The position numbers and the translations under genes were made by a program. The notes under the pieces are model-generated. The model saw nothing but the letters and a program-made list of their open reading frames with translations, was not told the origin of the DNA and did no database searches. This document shows positions 26,220 through 35,312 of a DNA stretch of 64,000 nucleotides, piece by piece (position 1 is the stretch's first letter; each line of letters begins with the position of its first letter). Source of the stretch: Burkholderia sp. Ax-1724 (GTDB lineage: Bacteria > Pseudomonadota > Gammaproteobacteria > Burkholderiales > Burkholderiaceae); assembly GCF_011752995.1 (NCBI RefSeq), contig NZ_VWWL01000006.1, positions 62,001 to 126,000 on the forward strand, given 5' to 3'.

Positions 26220-26867
26220 TCAGCCTGAATTGCGCGTGTATTTCGTCAACACGACGCGCGAAAACGCATTCATGAATTGCTCGACCCGTTCGAATCCCCC
26301 CGCGTCCTGTGCGAATACCGAAAGGCTGTCGGCAAGATGAGTCAATAGAAGAATCAGGTCCTCCTTCGGCGTATCGCGTTTCAACTCACCGCTGCGGATC
26401 GCGAATCCGACCGCTGTCTCGATTGCGCCGTGAATTTCGGTCGTGAACCTGACGAGGGTCGCGCGCGCTTCGCCGCTGAGCACATCGCTTTCGAGCCGTA
26501 GACGTCCGATCAGACTCCAGGGATGATGGGTCTTTCCGCCCGGGTTGTATTTCCTGTACAGATTGCGGTTATAGGCGATCTCTCCCTGCACCTTTTCCTG
26601 TAGCGACTTCGTTTCATCGAGCCAGATGCTCTTTTGCCCGTGGATTGCCGCGTCGACATAATCCTTGACGACTTCTTCAACGAGACTGTTCTTGTTGCCG
26701 AAGTGATAGTGGATATTGGTCGTCGTGATACCTAACTGTTTGGCGATCACGCCGAACGTGGTCTTGTGATAACCGTGTGCAATGAGCAGCTTCTTTGCCA
26801 GTTCTTTAATGCTGTCGTACATCGAAGGCTTTTTGGGCCCGGAAGTTGTCTTGTCGTTCTGACTCAA
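26220..26867 (-). CDS. TetR-family transcriptional regulator
   Basis: The protein has 215 residues. The N-terminal TetR helix-turn-helix (about 20-65) contains GVIAKQLGITTTNIHYHFGNKNSLVEEV. The chosen start is TTG with GAGG 7 nt upstream; the first ATG (26822) would shorten the basic N-terminus and has no ribosome site. It faces away from the enoyl-CoA hydratase-led cluster, whose promoter contains a 26-bp inverted repeat. TetR proteins of CoA-thioester pathways often sense acyl-CoAs; that is a guess here. Confidence 0.88.
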   Translation of the reverse strand: MSQNDKTTSGPKKPSMYDSIKELAKKLLIAHGYHKTTFGVIAKQLGITTTNIHYHFGNKNSLVEEVVKDYVDAAIHGQKSIWLDETKSLQEKVQGEIAYNRNLYRKYNPGGKTHHPWSLIGRLRLESDVLSGEARATLVRFTTEIHGAIETAVGFAIRSGELKRDTPKEDLILLLTHLADSLSVFAQDAGGFERVEQFMNAFSRVVLTKYTRNSG

Positions 26868-27259
26868 CGTCTCACCTCGGCGAAAAACGGTGTGATGAGA
26901 GCGGCCTCATGCGGAACACAGCAGCAGGCGTGACTCGTGTAATTGCGGGCAGCCGGCGCACAACGGTCCGGCACGATTGATGGCGCCGATTCTACACGAC
27001 TCCCCCGCGCCCCAGCAGCGAAGCAGTCCATCCCCGAGCCCGGCCAGCCGGCCGGCAAAACACTTTCCCCACTTCCCGGCTCCCGTCGCAGACCCATTGC
27101 GGACGGCGCCAGGCGCTAGCCATGACGCTAGCAAAAATCCCCGTTGCCTGTCTCAAACAAAGCTGGTATCTTCACGAAAAAATACTTACTAGTAAGTAAG
27201 TATTTGGGTCGCGATCGAGGGAAACCGCGCTGCATGCAGCAGCAGAATCAGGAGACACA
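26868..27259. other. Divergent promoter region, tetR / orphan catabolic cluster
   Basis: Non-coding by inspection. It contains the inverted repeat at 27180-27205 and a ribosome site (AGGAG) for the hydratase gene. Short ORFs here (for example 26864-27097 minus) lack ribosome sites and recognisable sequence. Confidence 0.6.
27180..27205. promoter_or_regulatory. Putative TetR operator, 26-bp inverted repeat
   Basis: Arms AAATACTTAC and GTAAGTATTT are perfect reverse complements separated by TAGTAA. A shorter perfect palindrome ACTTACTAGTAAGT is embedded, so two registers of dimer binding are possible. It is AT-rich in a GC-rich background, 55 nt before the hydratase ATG. The TetR protein at 26220 is the likely binder. 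Confidence 0.7.
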
Positions 27260-28018
27260 ATGCAGGAGCACGTTCTACTCAGGCGCCACGGAGCCGTGGC
27301 CGAAATCGTCATCAACCGGCCGGAAAAAATGAATGCGATGACGCCGGAAATGACGCAAACGCTGGTTGGAATCAGGGAGGAACTGGAGCGGGATAACGAC
27401 GTACGCGTCGTGCTGTTGCGCGGCGAAGGCGAACGCGCCTTCAGTGCCGGCAGCGATCTCCATACGTTGAAGACGTATCGGACTGCGTGGGAATTCCGCC
27501 GGCGCACGGACTACGCGATGGTCATTCGCGAATTCACCAAGCCGGTCGTCGCGGCGCTCAAAGGATGGGTGCTGGGCGGCGGACTCGAAATGATGCTGGG
27601 CGCCGACATCCGCGTGGCGGGACAAAGCGCGAAGTTCGGCGCGCCGGAAGTCTTGCGCGGCTGGGTCGGCGGCGGCGGCGCATCGCAAATGCTGCCGCGT
27701 CTGGTTGGCTACGGCCAGGCCATGCGGCTGCTGCTCACCGGCGACTCGATCGACGCACACGAGGCGCACAGCATCGGTCTGGTGGAGATCGTGGTCGAAG
27801 ACACGGCCGTGGTCGATACCGCGATGGCGCTGTGCCGGAAGATGGCCGAATTCAGCCCGATTGCGACGCAGTCGGTCAAGGCGGCCGTGCGCGCGGCGCT
27901 GTCGATGTCCGTCGATCAGGGCATCCGCTACGAGAACGAGTTGACGTCGCTGTGCTTCGCCTCGGGCAACTACGAAGAAGGAGCCAACGCGTTCGGCGAG
28001 CGGCCGAAGCGTTCCTAG
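27260..28018 (+). CDS. Enoyl-CoA hydratase/isomerase-family protein
   Basis: This 252-residue crotonase-fold protein has the first oxyanion-hole segment FSAGSDLHTLK and the second, KGWVLGGGLEMMLGADIRVA. Catalytic-type acids are at GGGLE and APEVLRG. It hydrates or isomerises acyl-CoA thioesters. It leads a one-strand gene cluster with a CoA-transferase and a transporter, directly after the TetR operator, so its substrate is probably a CoA ester made by that transferase. The start has AGGAG 7 nt upstream. Confidence 0.9.
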   Translation: MQEHVLLRRHGAVAEIVINRPEKMNAMTPEMTQTLVGIREELERDNDVRVVLLRGEGERAFSAGSDLHTLKTYRTAWEFRRRTDYAMVIREFTKPVVAALKGWVLGGGLEMMLGADIRVAGQSAKFGAPEVLRGWVGGGGASQMLPRLVGYGQAMRLLLTGDSIDAHEAHSIGLVEIVVEDTAVVDTAMALCRKMAEFSPIATQSVKAAVRAALSMSVDQGIRYENELTSLCFASGNYEEGANAFGERPKRS

Positions 28019-28092
28019 CGGGCAAACAGTGCGCCGCGCCGCCTCTCGGTGCGCCGCGGAACATCATTGACAAGAGAAACGGAGACAGCGCT

Positions 28093-29436
28093 ATGCAGCA
28101 TGCACATGCGCAGCAGGTTAGCCGAAAAAACATCCGACGTGCGGTATTCGCGTCGACGCTCGGCACCATCATCGAGTGGTATGACTACGGCCTCTACGCC
28201 GCGGCGTCGGGGCTCATCATCAACAAGCTTTTCTTTCCGCAACTGTCGCAACTGGCCGGCGTGCTCGCGGCCTTCGCTACGTTTGCCGTGGGCTTCGTGA
28301 TCCGCCCTGTCGGCGGCATCGTGATCTCGCATATCGGCGACAAGTACGGGCGCAAACCGGCACTCGTGTTCTGCGTGACGATCATGGGCGCGGCGACCGT
28401 GGGCCTCGGCCTGCTGCCGACCTATCAGCAGGTGGGCATGCTCGCCCCGGCTCTGCTGGTGCTGCTGCGGTTGATGCAGGGCTTCGGCGCGGGCGCGGAA
28501 CTGGCCGGCGCGATCACGTTGATCGCGGAGTACACGCCGCCGTCACGGCGCGCGTTCTTTACCTCGATTCCCAATGCCGCCACGAACTTCGGCGTGCTGA
28601 TAGCGATCACGACGTTCCTCGTGATTTCATCGGTGCCCGAAAACATCCTGTATTCGTGGGCATGGCGCGTGCCGTTCCTGATTTCGCTGGTGCTGTTCGG
28701 AGTGGCGATCTATATCCGCTCGAAGCTCGACGAAACGCCCGAATATATCGCGGCGATGGAAAAGGCCAGTGAACGCGCGAGGAAGGAGAAAGTGCCCGTG
28801 GCCGAACTCTTCCGCAATAGCCGGCGCGAGGTTCTGTGCGGCTTCCTCGCGATGGGCGGCCATCAGGCGCTCAGCTATGTGCTGAACACGTTTGCCCTGA
28901 GCTACATGACCAACACGCTCGGGATGGCGAAGTCCGACAGTCTCATCGCCCTGATCATCGCGCTGGCTTTTTCGCTGCTGTGCGCGCCGGTGGGCGGCAT
29001 GCTGGCCGACCGCTACGGCAGCGGCAACGTGTTCGCGGCCGGCGCACTGATCGCGCTGAGCCTCGTTTGGCCGCTCTTCCACATGATCGACTCGAAGGAC
29101 GTCGTGCTCGCGACCATCGCGATGAGCGCGGTCTACGGCATCAGTTGGGGCTGCACCTGCGGCGCGCAGGGCTCCTTCCTGTCGAACCTGTTCCCGACGC
29201 AATACCGCTTCTCCGGCATCGCAATGTGCCGCGAGCTGTCGGGCGCAATCATTGGCGGCCCGACGCCGTTCATCGCCACGGCGCTCGTTGCGTACGCGAA
29301 CGGCAAGCCGACCGGCGTGATGCTGTTCCTCGCCGTTTTCTGTCTGCTCACGCTGATCGCCGCGCTGTGGGGCAAGCGTCTGTCGCGTCATCAGGATGAA
29401 CAGCAGGTGCTCCGGGAGTCGGGCTCGACGGCCTGA
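28093..29436 (+). CDS. MFS transporter, metabolite:H+ symporter (MHS) family
   Basis: The protein has 447 residues and about 12 membrane helices. MHS family features are the opening FASTLGTIIEWYDYGLYAAASG and the loop motif GDKYGRKPAL between helices 2 and 3. Relatives carry shikimate, citrate, alpha-ketoglutarate, proline/betaine and aromatic acids. It lies second in the orphan catabolic cluster and is presumably its importer. An AroE-like enzyme in the cluster hints at a cyclic or polyhydroxy acid. The ATG at 28093 has GGAGA upstream. Confidence 0.9.
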   Translation: MQHAHAQQVSRKNIRRAVFASTLGTIIEWYDYGLYAAASGLIINKLFFPQLSQLAGVLAAFATFAVGFVIRPVGGIVISHIGDKYGRKPALVFCVTIMGAATVGLGLLPTYQQVGMLAPALLVLLRLMQGFGAGAELAGAITLIAEYTPPSRRAFFTSIPNAATNFGVLIAITTFLVISSVPENILYSWAWRVPFLISLVLFGVAIYIRSKLDETPEYIAAMEKASERARKEKVPVAELFRNSRREVLCGFLAMGGHQALSYVLNTFALSYMTNTLGMAKSDSLIALIIALAFSLLCAPVGGMLADRYGSGNVFAAGALIALSLVWPLFHMIDSKDVVLATIAMSAVYGISWGCTCGAQGSFLSNLFPTQYRFSGIAMCRELSGAIIGGPTPFIATALVAYANGKPTGVMLFLAVFCLLTLIAALWGKRLSRHQDEQQVLRESGSTA

Positions 29437-29652
29437 TCCGTTGCGCCGCGAACACGCGGCCACGCGGTTCCCGGCGCAACGTCCGATCCAGGGCAGTTGT
29501 CGCTGCCCGGCGCGGAGGCCATTTTGAACGGCCCTTACCAAAGTAAGTTTTTGCGGTCCCGGCAGCGCTTCCTGCGAGGCGCTGCGGTTCGATACGAGGC
29601 ACGGCGCGCGGCGCCCTGCGTGACCAGAACGCGACCCTACGGAGTAGAAGAC

Positions 29653-31257
29653 ATGCAGATTCTGAGCGCCGACGAAGCAGCCGGCATGCTGAAAGATGGC
29701 GATACCCTGATGATCGGCGGATCGGGCAGCGGCCATGCCGTGCCCGAAGCGCTGATCGAGGCGCTGGAGCGGCGCTTTCTCGCGCAAGGCGAGCCGCGCC
29801 GGCTCACCTCGGTACACCCGGTCGGACTCGGCGACCGCGGCGAACGGGGCGCTTCGCGACTCGCGCATGCCGGGCTGCTCAAGCGCGTCGTCTGCGGCAC
29901 GCTCGTCGATTCACCGCCGCTTGCGCAGATGGCGCTGAACCAGGAGATCGAGGCGTGGACCTTGCCGCAAGGCGCGCTCTCGCAACTGACACGCGAAATC
30001 GCCGCGGGCCGTCCGGGCCTGATCAGCCACGTCGGCCTGCACACGTTCGTGGACCCGCGCAACGACGGCGGCCGGCAAGGTGCCGCCAGCGACGATACGC
30101 TCGTCAGCCTGATCGAGATCGAGGGACGCGAATGGCTTTTCTATAAACCGTTCGACATCGACGTGGCCTTTCTGCGCGGCACGACCGCCGACGAAGACGG
30201 CAACATTTCGATGGAGCAGGAAGCGATTTTCGGCGACATGCTGTCGATGGCACAGGCCACGAAGCGCAACGGCGGGCTTGTGATCGTGCAGGTCAAGCGG
30301 CTCGCGAAACGCGGCACCCTGCCGGCCAAGACGGTGAAGATCCCCGGCATGCTCGTCGATGTGGTCGTGGTCGAGGCCGATCAGCCGGTCACGTATCAGA
30401 CGGCCTACGATCCGGCGTTCTCGGGCGAGATGCGCATTCCGCTCGGCGGTTTTCCACGTTTGCCGCTCGACGAACGCAAGATCATCGCGCGCCGGCTGGC
30501 GATGGAACTGCGCGTCGGCGCGGTATGCAACGTGGGCTCCGGCGTCTGCACCGGCATCGGACTCGTCGCGGCCGAGGAAGACGTGCTGCATCACATCGTG
30601 CTGACCAACGAACAGGGGCTGATCGGCGGTGCGCCGGCGGCCGGCCTCGATGCGGGCGCCGCGCGCAACTACAGCGCGATCATCGACATGCCGTACCAGT
30701 TCGACTTCTACGACGGCGGCGGAATCGACATCGCCTTTCTTTCGGCAGTCGAAATCGACTCGCAGGGCAGCGTCAACATCAGCCGGTTCGCGAACAAGCT
30801 GATCGGCGTGGGCGGCTTCATCAACATCAGCCAGAACGCACGCAAGATGGTGTTCGGCGGCACGTTCACAGCCGGCGGTCTCCAGGTGGCCTGCGAAGAC
30901 GGCAAGCTGCGCATCCTGCGCGAAGGCGCGCACCGCAAGTTCGTGCCGAAGCTGCAGCAGGTGTCGTATAACGGACCGTTCGCCCGCGAGCGCAATCAGA
31001 CGACACTGTTCGTCACCGAACGCGCCGTGTTCCGTACTATCGACGGCGGCCTGGAACTCATCGAGATCGCGCCGGGTATCGATCTGGAGCGTGACATCCT
31101 CACGCACATGGCATTCCGCCCCGCCATTTCGCCGGACCTCAAGCTGATGGACGAGCGTCTGTTCCGCCCGGAGCCGATGGGACTCGACGCCGCGATGTCG
31201 GAACAGGCGTGGCCGGAACATCCGCGCCTCGCCGCGCGCCGGGAGAACCGCTTGTGA
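29653..31257 (+). CDS. Family I acetate/3-ketoacid CoA-transferase (YdiF/propionate CoA-transferase type)
   Basis: This 534-residue protein fuses the alpha and beta halves of a family I CoA-transferase. The N-terminal half opens with DGDTLMIGGSGSGHAVPEALIEAL and the C-terminal half contains TNEQGLIGGAPAAG. Glu320 in that motif matches the catalytic Glu that forms the glutamyl-CoA intermediate (ENGLLG in relatives). It moves CoA from a donor such as acetyl-CoA to a carboxylic acid. The stop overlaps the next gene's GTG start (GTGA), so the two are coupled. It probably activates the acid brought in by the MHS transporter. Confidence 0.9.
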   Translation: MQILSADEAAGMLKDGDTLMIGGSGSGHAVPEALIEALERRFLAQGEPRRLTSVHPVGLGDRGERGASRLAHAGLLKRVVCGTLVDSPPLAQMALNQEIEAWTLPQGALSQLTREIAAGRPGLISHVGLHTFVDPRNDGGRQGAASDDTLVSLIEIEGREWLFYKPFDIDVAFLRGTTADEDGNISMEQEAIFGDMLSMAQATKRNGGLVIVQVKRLAKRGTLPAKTVKIPGMLVDVVVVEADQPVTYQTAYDPAFSGEMRIPLGGFPRLPLDERKIIARRLAMELRVGAVCNVGSGVCTGIGLVAAEEDVLHHIVLTNEQGLIGGAPAAGLDAGAARNYSAIIDMPYQFDFYDGGGIDIAFLSAVEIDSQGSVNISRFANKLIGVGGFINISQNARKMVFGGTFTAGGLQVACEDGKLRILREGAHRKFVPKLQQVSYNGPFARERNQTTLFVTERAVFRTIDGGLELIEIAPGIDLERDILTHMAFRPAISPDLKLMDERLFRPEPMGLDAAMSEQAWPEHPRLAARRENRL

Positions 31258-32111
31258 GCGGCGCGACGCAGGCATCGCGCATCGACGGCTCGACGCGTCT
31301 GTTCGGCATTCTCGGCAGCCCGGTCACCCAGGTGAAGACGCCACAGCTCATGAACGCGCTTTTCGCCGCGGGCGGCATCAACGCCGTCTGTCTGCCGTTC
31401 GAAGCACCGGTTGCATCGTTCGCGCAGGTCGTGGTCGGTCTGAAATCGCTGGCCAATCTCGATGGCCTCGTCGTGACCGTGCCGCACAAGGTCAGCGCGA
31501 TGGCGCTGGTCGATGCGGTATCGGCAACGGCGGCGCAGGTCGGCGCGATCAACGTGATGCGGCGGCAGCCGGACGGTAGCTGGTTCGGCGATATGTTCGA
31601 CGGCACGGGGCTCGTCATTGGACTCGAGCGGATCGGTTTTGCGCTGCGCGGCAAGCGCGTCAAGCAGCTCGGTGCGGGCGGCTCGGGGGCGGCCGTCGCG
31701 TTCGCCCTTGCCGGTGCGGGTGTCGCGAGCCTCGCGCTGAGCGATCCCAACCGCGCGTTGCCCGATGAACTCGCCGGCCGCCTGAACCGCTTCCACCCCG
31801 CGTGTCAGGTCAGCGTCGATATCGATCCGGCCGACGTATCGGGCATCGATCTGCTGATCAACTGCTCGCCCGTGGGCATGCGGCCCGGCGACGGCATGCC
31901 CGCGTCATTCGGCGCGTTCCCTGCGTCGCTGCAGGTCGTGGACATCATCATGACGCCCGCCGTGACGCCGTTGCTCGCGCACGCGCAACAATGCGGCTGT
32001 CGAGCGACCAATGGGCGTCCGATGATCGAGGGACAACTGGCCGCATTCGCCACGTTCTTCGGCATCGACGTGCCCGCTTCATTTTCGTGTTTCTCCGACA
32101 CACCCGCGTAA
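31254..32111 (+). CDS. Shikimate dehydrogenase (AroE/YdiB)-like oxidoreductase with altered substrate site
   Basis: The protein has 285 residues from a GTG overlapping the previous stop. The AroE fold is clear: FGILGSPVTQVKTP, VTVPHK with catalytic Lys79, DMFDGTG with catalytic Asp116, and the NADP loop LGAGGSGAA. The usual HSxSP carboxylate-binding serines are replaced (QVKTP: Val27, Thr29), and the Asn-Thr before the catalytic Asp becomes Met-Phe. It therefore should not use shikimate in the normal way. In this cluster it likely oxidises another hydroxyl compound, acid, lactone or CoA ester. Confidence 0.82.
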   Translation: MSGATQASRIDGSTRLFGILGSPVTQVKTPQLMNALFAAGGINAVCLPFEAPVASFAQVVVGLKSLANLDGLVVTVPHKVSAMALVDAVSATAAQVGAINVMRRQPDGSWFGDMFDGTGLVIGLERIGFALRGKRVKQLGAGGSGAAVAFALAGAGVASLALSDPNRALPDELAGRLNRFHPACQVSVDIDPADVSGIDLLINCSPVGMRPGDGMPASFGAFPASLQVVDIIMTPAVTPLLAHAQQCGCRATNGRPMIEGQLAAFATFFGIDVPASFSCFSDTPA

Positions 32112-32151
32112 AGCCCGCCGCTTGCACGCTCCCAATCCATTCCTGATCATC

Positions 32152-33315
32152 ATGCACATCGTTCTTCCTACATCCTCAGGCCGGCTCGAATCCTATACGC
32201 TCCAGGGCCAGCCGCTAGCGGTCAAACCCGCGACGGCGCCGTTCAGCCGGATTGCCTATTCCGCCGCGCACGTCGTCGCCGATCCGCTTCGAAGTGGCGA
32301 GCTGAACCAGCCGTGCGCGATCGACTGGACACGCACGATCGAATATCGCCGCTATCTGATCGGCCAGGGACTCGGCATCGCCGAGGCGATGGATACGGCC
32401 CAGCGCGGCATGGGCCTTACGTGGGAAACGGCGCTCGAACTGGTCGAGCGCACGATGAACGAAACCCGCGACCTGCCGGGCGCACTCATCGCGTCAGGCT
32501 GCGGCACAGACCATCTGCCCGCGCATCTTGCGACGTCGTGCGACGACGTGATTCGCGCCTATGCCACGCAGCTCGATGCAATCCAGCGCACCGGTAGCCG
32601 GGTGATCCTGATGGCGAGCCGCGCGCTCGCCCGCGTTGCGCGGCACCGCGACGATTACGCGCGGGTCTATCGCGAAGTGCTGGCCATGTGCGACCAGCCG
32701 GTGATACTGCACTGGCTCGGCGACATGTTCGATCCGGAACTGAAGGGCTACTGGGGCAGCGACGATCTCGACGAAGCCGCCGACGTATGCCTTGGCATCA
32801 TCGCGCAGAACGCGCACAAGATAGACGGCATCAAAATTTCGCTGCTCGACGACAGCAAGGAAATTGCGTTCCGCCGCCGGCTGCCCAACGGCGTCAGGAT
32901 GTACACCGGCGACGACTTCAACTATCCGGCGCTGATCAAGGGCGACGAACAGGGCTTCTCGCATGCGCTGCTCGGCATCTTCGATGCGATCGCACCCGCC
33001 GCGTCGCAGGCACTCGCCGCGCTGGCCGCAGGCGACGTGGCCCGTTACGACAGCCTGCTCGCCCCCACCGTCGCCCTATCGCGCCACATCTTCAGGATGC
33101 CGACGCAATACTACAAGACCGGCGTCGTCTTCCTCGCCTACCTGAACGGCTTCCAGCCGCATTTCTTCATGCTCGGCGGCCATCACGGCGCACGTCCGCC
33201 GCGCTATCTCGCGGACGTGTTCCGTTTCGCGGACACCGCGAATCTGCTGCGCGATCCGGAGCTGGCCGTCGAGCGCATGCGGCGCGTCATGGAAACGCTG
33301 GGCTGCGGCAATTGA
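32152..33315 (+). CDS. DUF993-family TIM-barrel protein
   Basis: This 387-residue protein begins MHIVLPTSSGRLESYTLQGQ and shows PVILHWLGDMFDPELKGYWG, GIKISLLDDSKEIAFRRRLP and MYTGDDFNYPALIKGD. I recognise it as DUF993, a family related to dihydrodipicolinate synthase-like aldolases. An internal Lys (in IDGIKIS) sits where class I aldolases carry the Schiff-base Lys. Members commonly neighbour sugar isomerase-like genes, as here. The reaction is not established; a retro-aldol cleavage is inference. Confidence 0.75.
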   Translation: MHIVLPTSSGRLESYTLQGQPLAVKPATAPFSRIAYSAAHVVADPLRSGELNQPCAIDWTRTIEYRRYLIGQGLGIAEAMDTAQRGMGLTWETALELVERTMNETRDLPGALIASGCGTDHLPAHLATSCDDVIRAYATQLDAIQRTGSRVILMASRALARVARHRDDYARVYREVLAMCDQPVILHWLGDMFDPELKGYWGSDDLDEAADVCLGIIAQNAHKIDGIKISLLDDSKEIAFRRRLPNGVRMYTGDDFNYPALIKGDEQGFSHALLGIFDAIAPAASQALAALAAGDVARYDSLLAPTVALSRHIFRMPTQYYKTGVVFLAYLNGFQPHFFMLGGHHGARPPRYLADVFRFADTANLLRDPELAVERMRRVMETLGCGN

Positions 33316-33352
33316 TGCGGCCACTGAAGCGGCAACCAGGGAGAAACGACGC

Positions 33353-34231
33353 ATGGAATCGCTGAACAACCAGCTACACCGTTGTTCCATCAATACCGCG
33401 ACGCTCGGGCATCGCGAGCCGATCGCGCTCACGCTGGACCGGATCGCCCGCGCGGGCTTCGGTGGCGTAGCGCCGTGGCGGCAGGAAGTCGAAGCGGCCG
33501 GCGCCCCGGCCGTCGCGCGCCAGCTTCGCGCCTTGCAACTGAGTGTGAGCGGCTATTGCCGCTCGGCCTATCTGACAGGCGCCACGCCGGCGGAGCGCCG
33601 CGCGGCTATCGAAAGCAACCGGCGCGCGTTGCACGATGCGGCGGAACTCGACGCACGATGCTTCGTGATGGTCGTGGGCGGCGTGAATGGAACAGGACCG
33701 GCGAATAGCGCCGGCACGGCACCGCGCGATCTTGCGGGAGCGCGCCAGCAGGTCGCAGACGGCATCGCGGAACTGTACGGCGAGGCACGCAAGCTGCGCG
33801 TGCCGCTCGCCATCGAGACTTTGCATCCGATGTATGCGGCGGACCGCTCGGTGGTCAACACGATCGCGCAGGCGCTCGCTCTGTGCGAGTCCATCGCGCC
33901 CGACGATCCGGCGCTACTCGGCGTCGCCATCGATGTCTACCACTGCTGGTGGGACCCGCTGCTGTCCGAATCGATCGCGGCGGCCGGACGCGCGCGGCGG
34001 ATACTCGGGTATCACGTCTGCGACTGGCTCGCCGATACGCGGGACATGTTGATGGACCGCGGCATGATGGGCGACGGTGTCGTCGATCTGGCGGGTTTTC
34101 GTCGGCAGATCGAGGAAGCCGGCTACGACGGCATGGTGGAAGTGGAGATTTTTTCGCGCGATCGCTGGTGGACGGTCGAACCGGACAGCGTGCTCTCGAC
34201 CTGCGCACAACGGCTGCAATCGGTGTGCTGA
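33353..34231 (+). CDS. Sugar phosphate isomerase/epimerase-like (xylose isomerase-type TIM barrel)
   Basis: The protein has 292 residues. Metal-ligand-type acids are seen in PLAIETLHPMYAADRS, GVAIDVYHCWWDP, the HVCDW segment and GMVEVEIFS, the usual pattern (Glu, Asp, His, Glu) of the IolE/IolI/xylose isomerase-like superfamily. It could isomerise, epimerise or dehydrate a sugar acid or inosose. It follows the DUF993 gene by 37 nt. The substrate is unknown. Confidence 0.82.
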   Translation: MESLNNQLHRCSINTATLGHREPIALTLDRIARAGFGGVAPWRQEVEAAGAPAVARQLRALQLSVSGYCRSAYLTGATPAERRAAIESNRRALHDAAELDARCFVMVVGGVNGTGPANSAGTAPRDLAGARQQVADGIAELYGEARKLRVPLAIETLHPMYAADRSVVNTIAQALALCESIAPDDPALLGVAIDVYHCWWDPLLSESIAAAGRARRILGYHVCDWLADTRDMLMDRGMMGDGVVDLAGFRRQIEEAGYDGMVEVEIFSRDRWWTVEPDSVLSTCAQRLQSVC

Positions 34232-34317
34232 TGTTTGCCGACGCTTGCTGTTACCCATCCACACTTCGCCGGCGGAGTGCCGCGCGGCGATGAAGGAACA
34301 CAACAAGGAGAGACGAC

Positions 34318-34827
34318 ATGGTTACGGAAACCCATGAAACAACAACGCCGGCTCGTGAAGGGCGGCGACTGCAACCCGGCACCTACGCCGCGCAAGACAT
34401 CCGGATTGGCGATCATTTCCTGACGTCGGGCATCACGGTCACGGAAACGCACGTCGTCAACTTCGCGGGCGTGTCGGGCGACCTCTACGACATCCATCTC
34501 GACGATGTCGCGGCACAGGAAGCCGGCTTTTCCGGCCGGATCGCGCATGGACTGCTCGGCCTGTCGTTGGCCGACGGCCTGAAGACACGTTGCCCCGTGC
34601 GGCTGATGGGCATCGCAACGCTCGGCTGGAACTGGGCGTTTCGCGCGCCGCTGCTGATAGGCGATCGCATTCACGTGGAAGTCGAAGTAAAAGCTCTGCG
34701 TCCGACCCGACGCGACGATCGCTCCATTGCGACGTTGTATCTGAAGGTGCTCAACCAGCGCGGCGAGACGGTGCAGGACGGCGAGACGCTGCTGATGATG
34801 AAGCAGGAGCCTGCTTTTGACCGGTAG
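34318..34827 (+). CDS. MaoC-like (R)-specific enoyl-CoA hydratase
   Basis: This 169-residue single hot-dog protein has the hydratase 2 motif region VSGDLYDIHLDDVAAQEAGFSGRIAHGLLGLSLADG, where Asp and His (DxxxxH) are the catalytic pair. The gene has AAGGAG before its ATG and is the last of the orphan cluster. It probably hydrates an unsaturated CoA ester. With the crotonase at 27260 the cluster has two hydratases of opposite stereochemistry, or one acts as a dehydratase. Confidence 0.88.
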   Translation: MVTETHETTTPAREGRRLQPGTYAAQDIRIGDHFLTSGITVTETHVVNFAGVSGDLYDIHLDDVAAQEAGFSGRIAHGLLGLSLADGLKTRCPVRLMGIATLGWNWAFRAPLLIGDRIHVEVEVKALRPTRRDDRSIATLYLKVLNQRGETVQDGETLLMMKQEPAFDR

Positions 34828-34854
34828 GCAAGGGACATTGGCCTCGCCCCGCCC

Positions 34855-35292
34855 CTACCCCTTCGGCGGCAACAACGCCGACAACAGCCGCCGCAACTCC
34901 TCGCACTCCCGTTGCGTCAGCCTTGCGGTCAACACACGCTCGAGTTCCTCGACACGCGGCCGCAAGGCCGCAAGCTGCTTGTTGCCGGCCGTGGTCAGCG
35001 ATAGCAGATAACTGCGCTTGTCGGCGGGATCGTCGGATCGCTTGACGAGCCCATTGCGCACCATGCGCGCCACGAGATCGGCAATCGTCGAGCGATCCAC
35101 GTCGAGCCCTTCGCCGAGTTGCCGTTGATTGACGCCGGGCGTGTGCCGCAGGATTTCGAGCGCCGCGTACTGGACGCTCGTGATCTCGGTGGAAACTTCG
35201 CTGAGCCATACCGCCGCATGGCGTTGCTGGGCGCGGCGGACGAGGCTGCCCGTAAACTTCGAGAGCGCGTCGGGGTCGTGTTGGGTCGGCAA
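34855..35292 (-). CDS. MarR-family regulator next to mobA (MobR-like)
   Basis: This 145-residue winged-helix protein has NQRQLGEGLDVDRSTIADLVARMV as helix-turn-helix and the wing RSDDPADKRSYLLSLTTAG. It is encoded 20 nt downstream of the mobA stop on the same strand, so the two form an operon. In Comamonas testosteroni a MarR-type repressor, MobR, controls mobA in response to 3-hydroxybenzoate. The same role here is inference from position. Confidence 0.82.
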   Translation of the reverse strand: MPTQHDPDALSKFTGSLVRRAQQRHAAVWLSEVSTEITSVQYAALEILRHTPGVNQRQLGEGLDVDRSTIADLVARMVRNGLVKRSDDPADKRSYLLSLTTAGNKQLAALRPRVEELERVLTARLTQRECEELRRLLSALLPPKG

Positions 35293-35312
35293 TTTGGCAG
35301 TATCGGCGTGGT

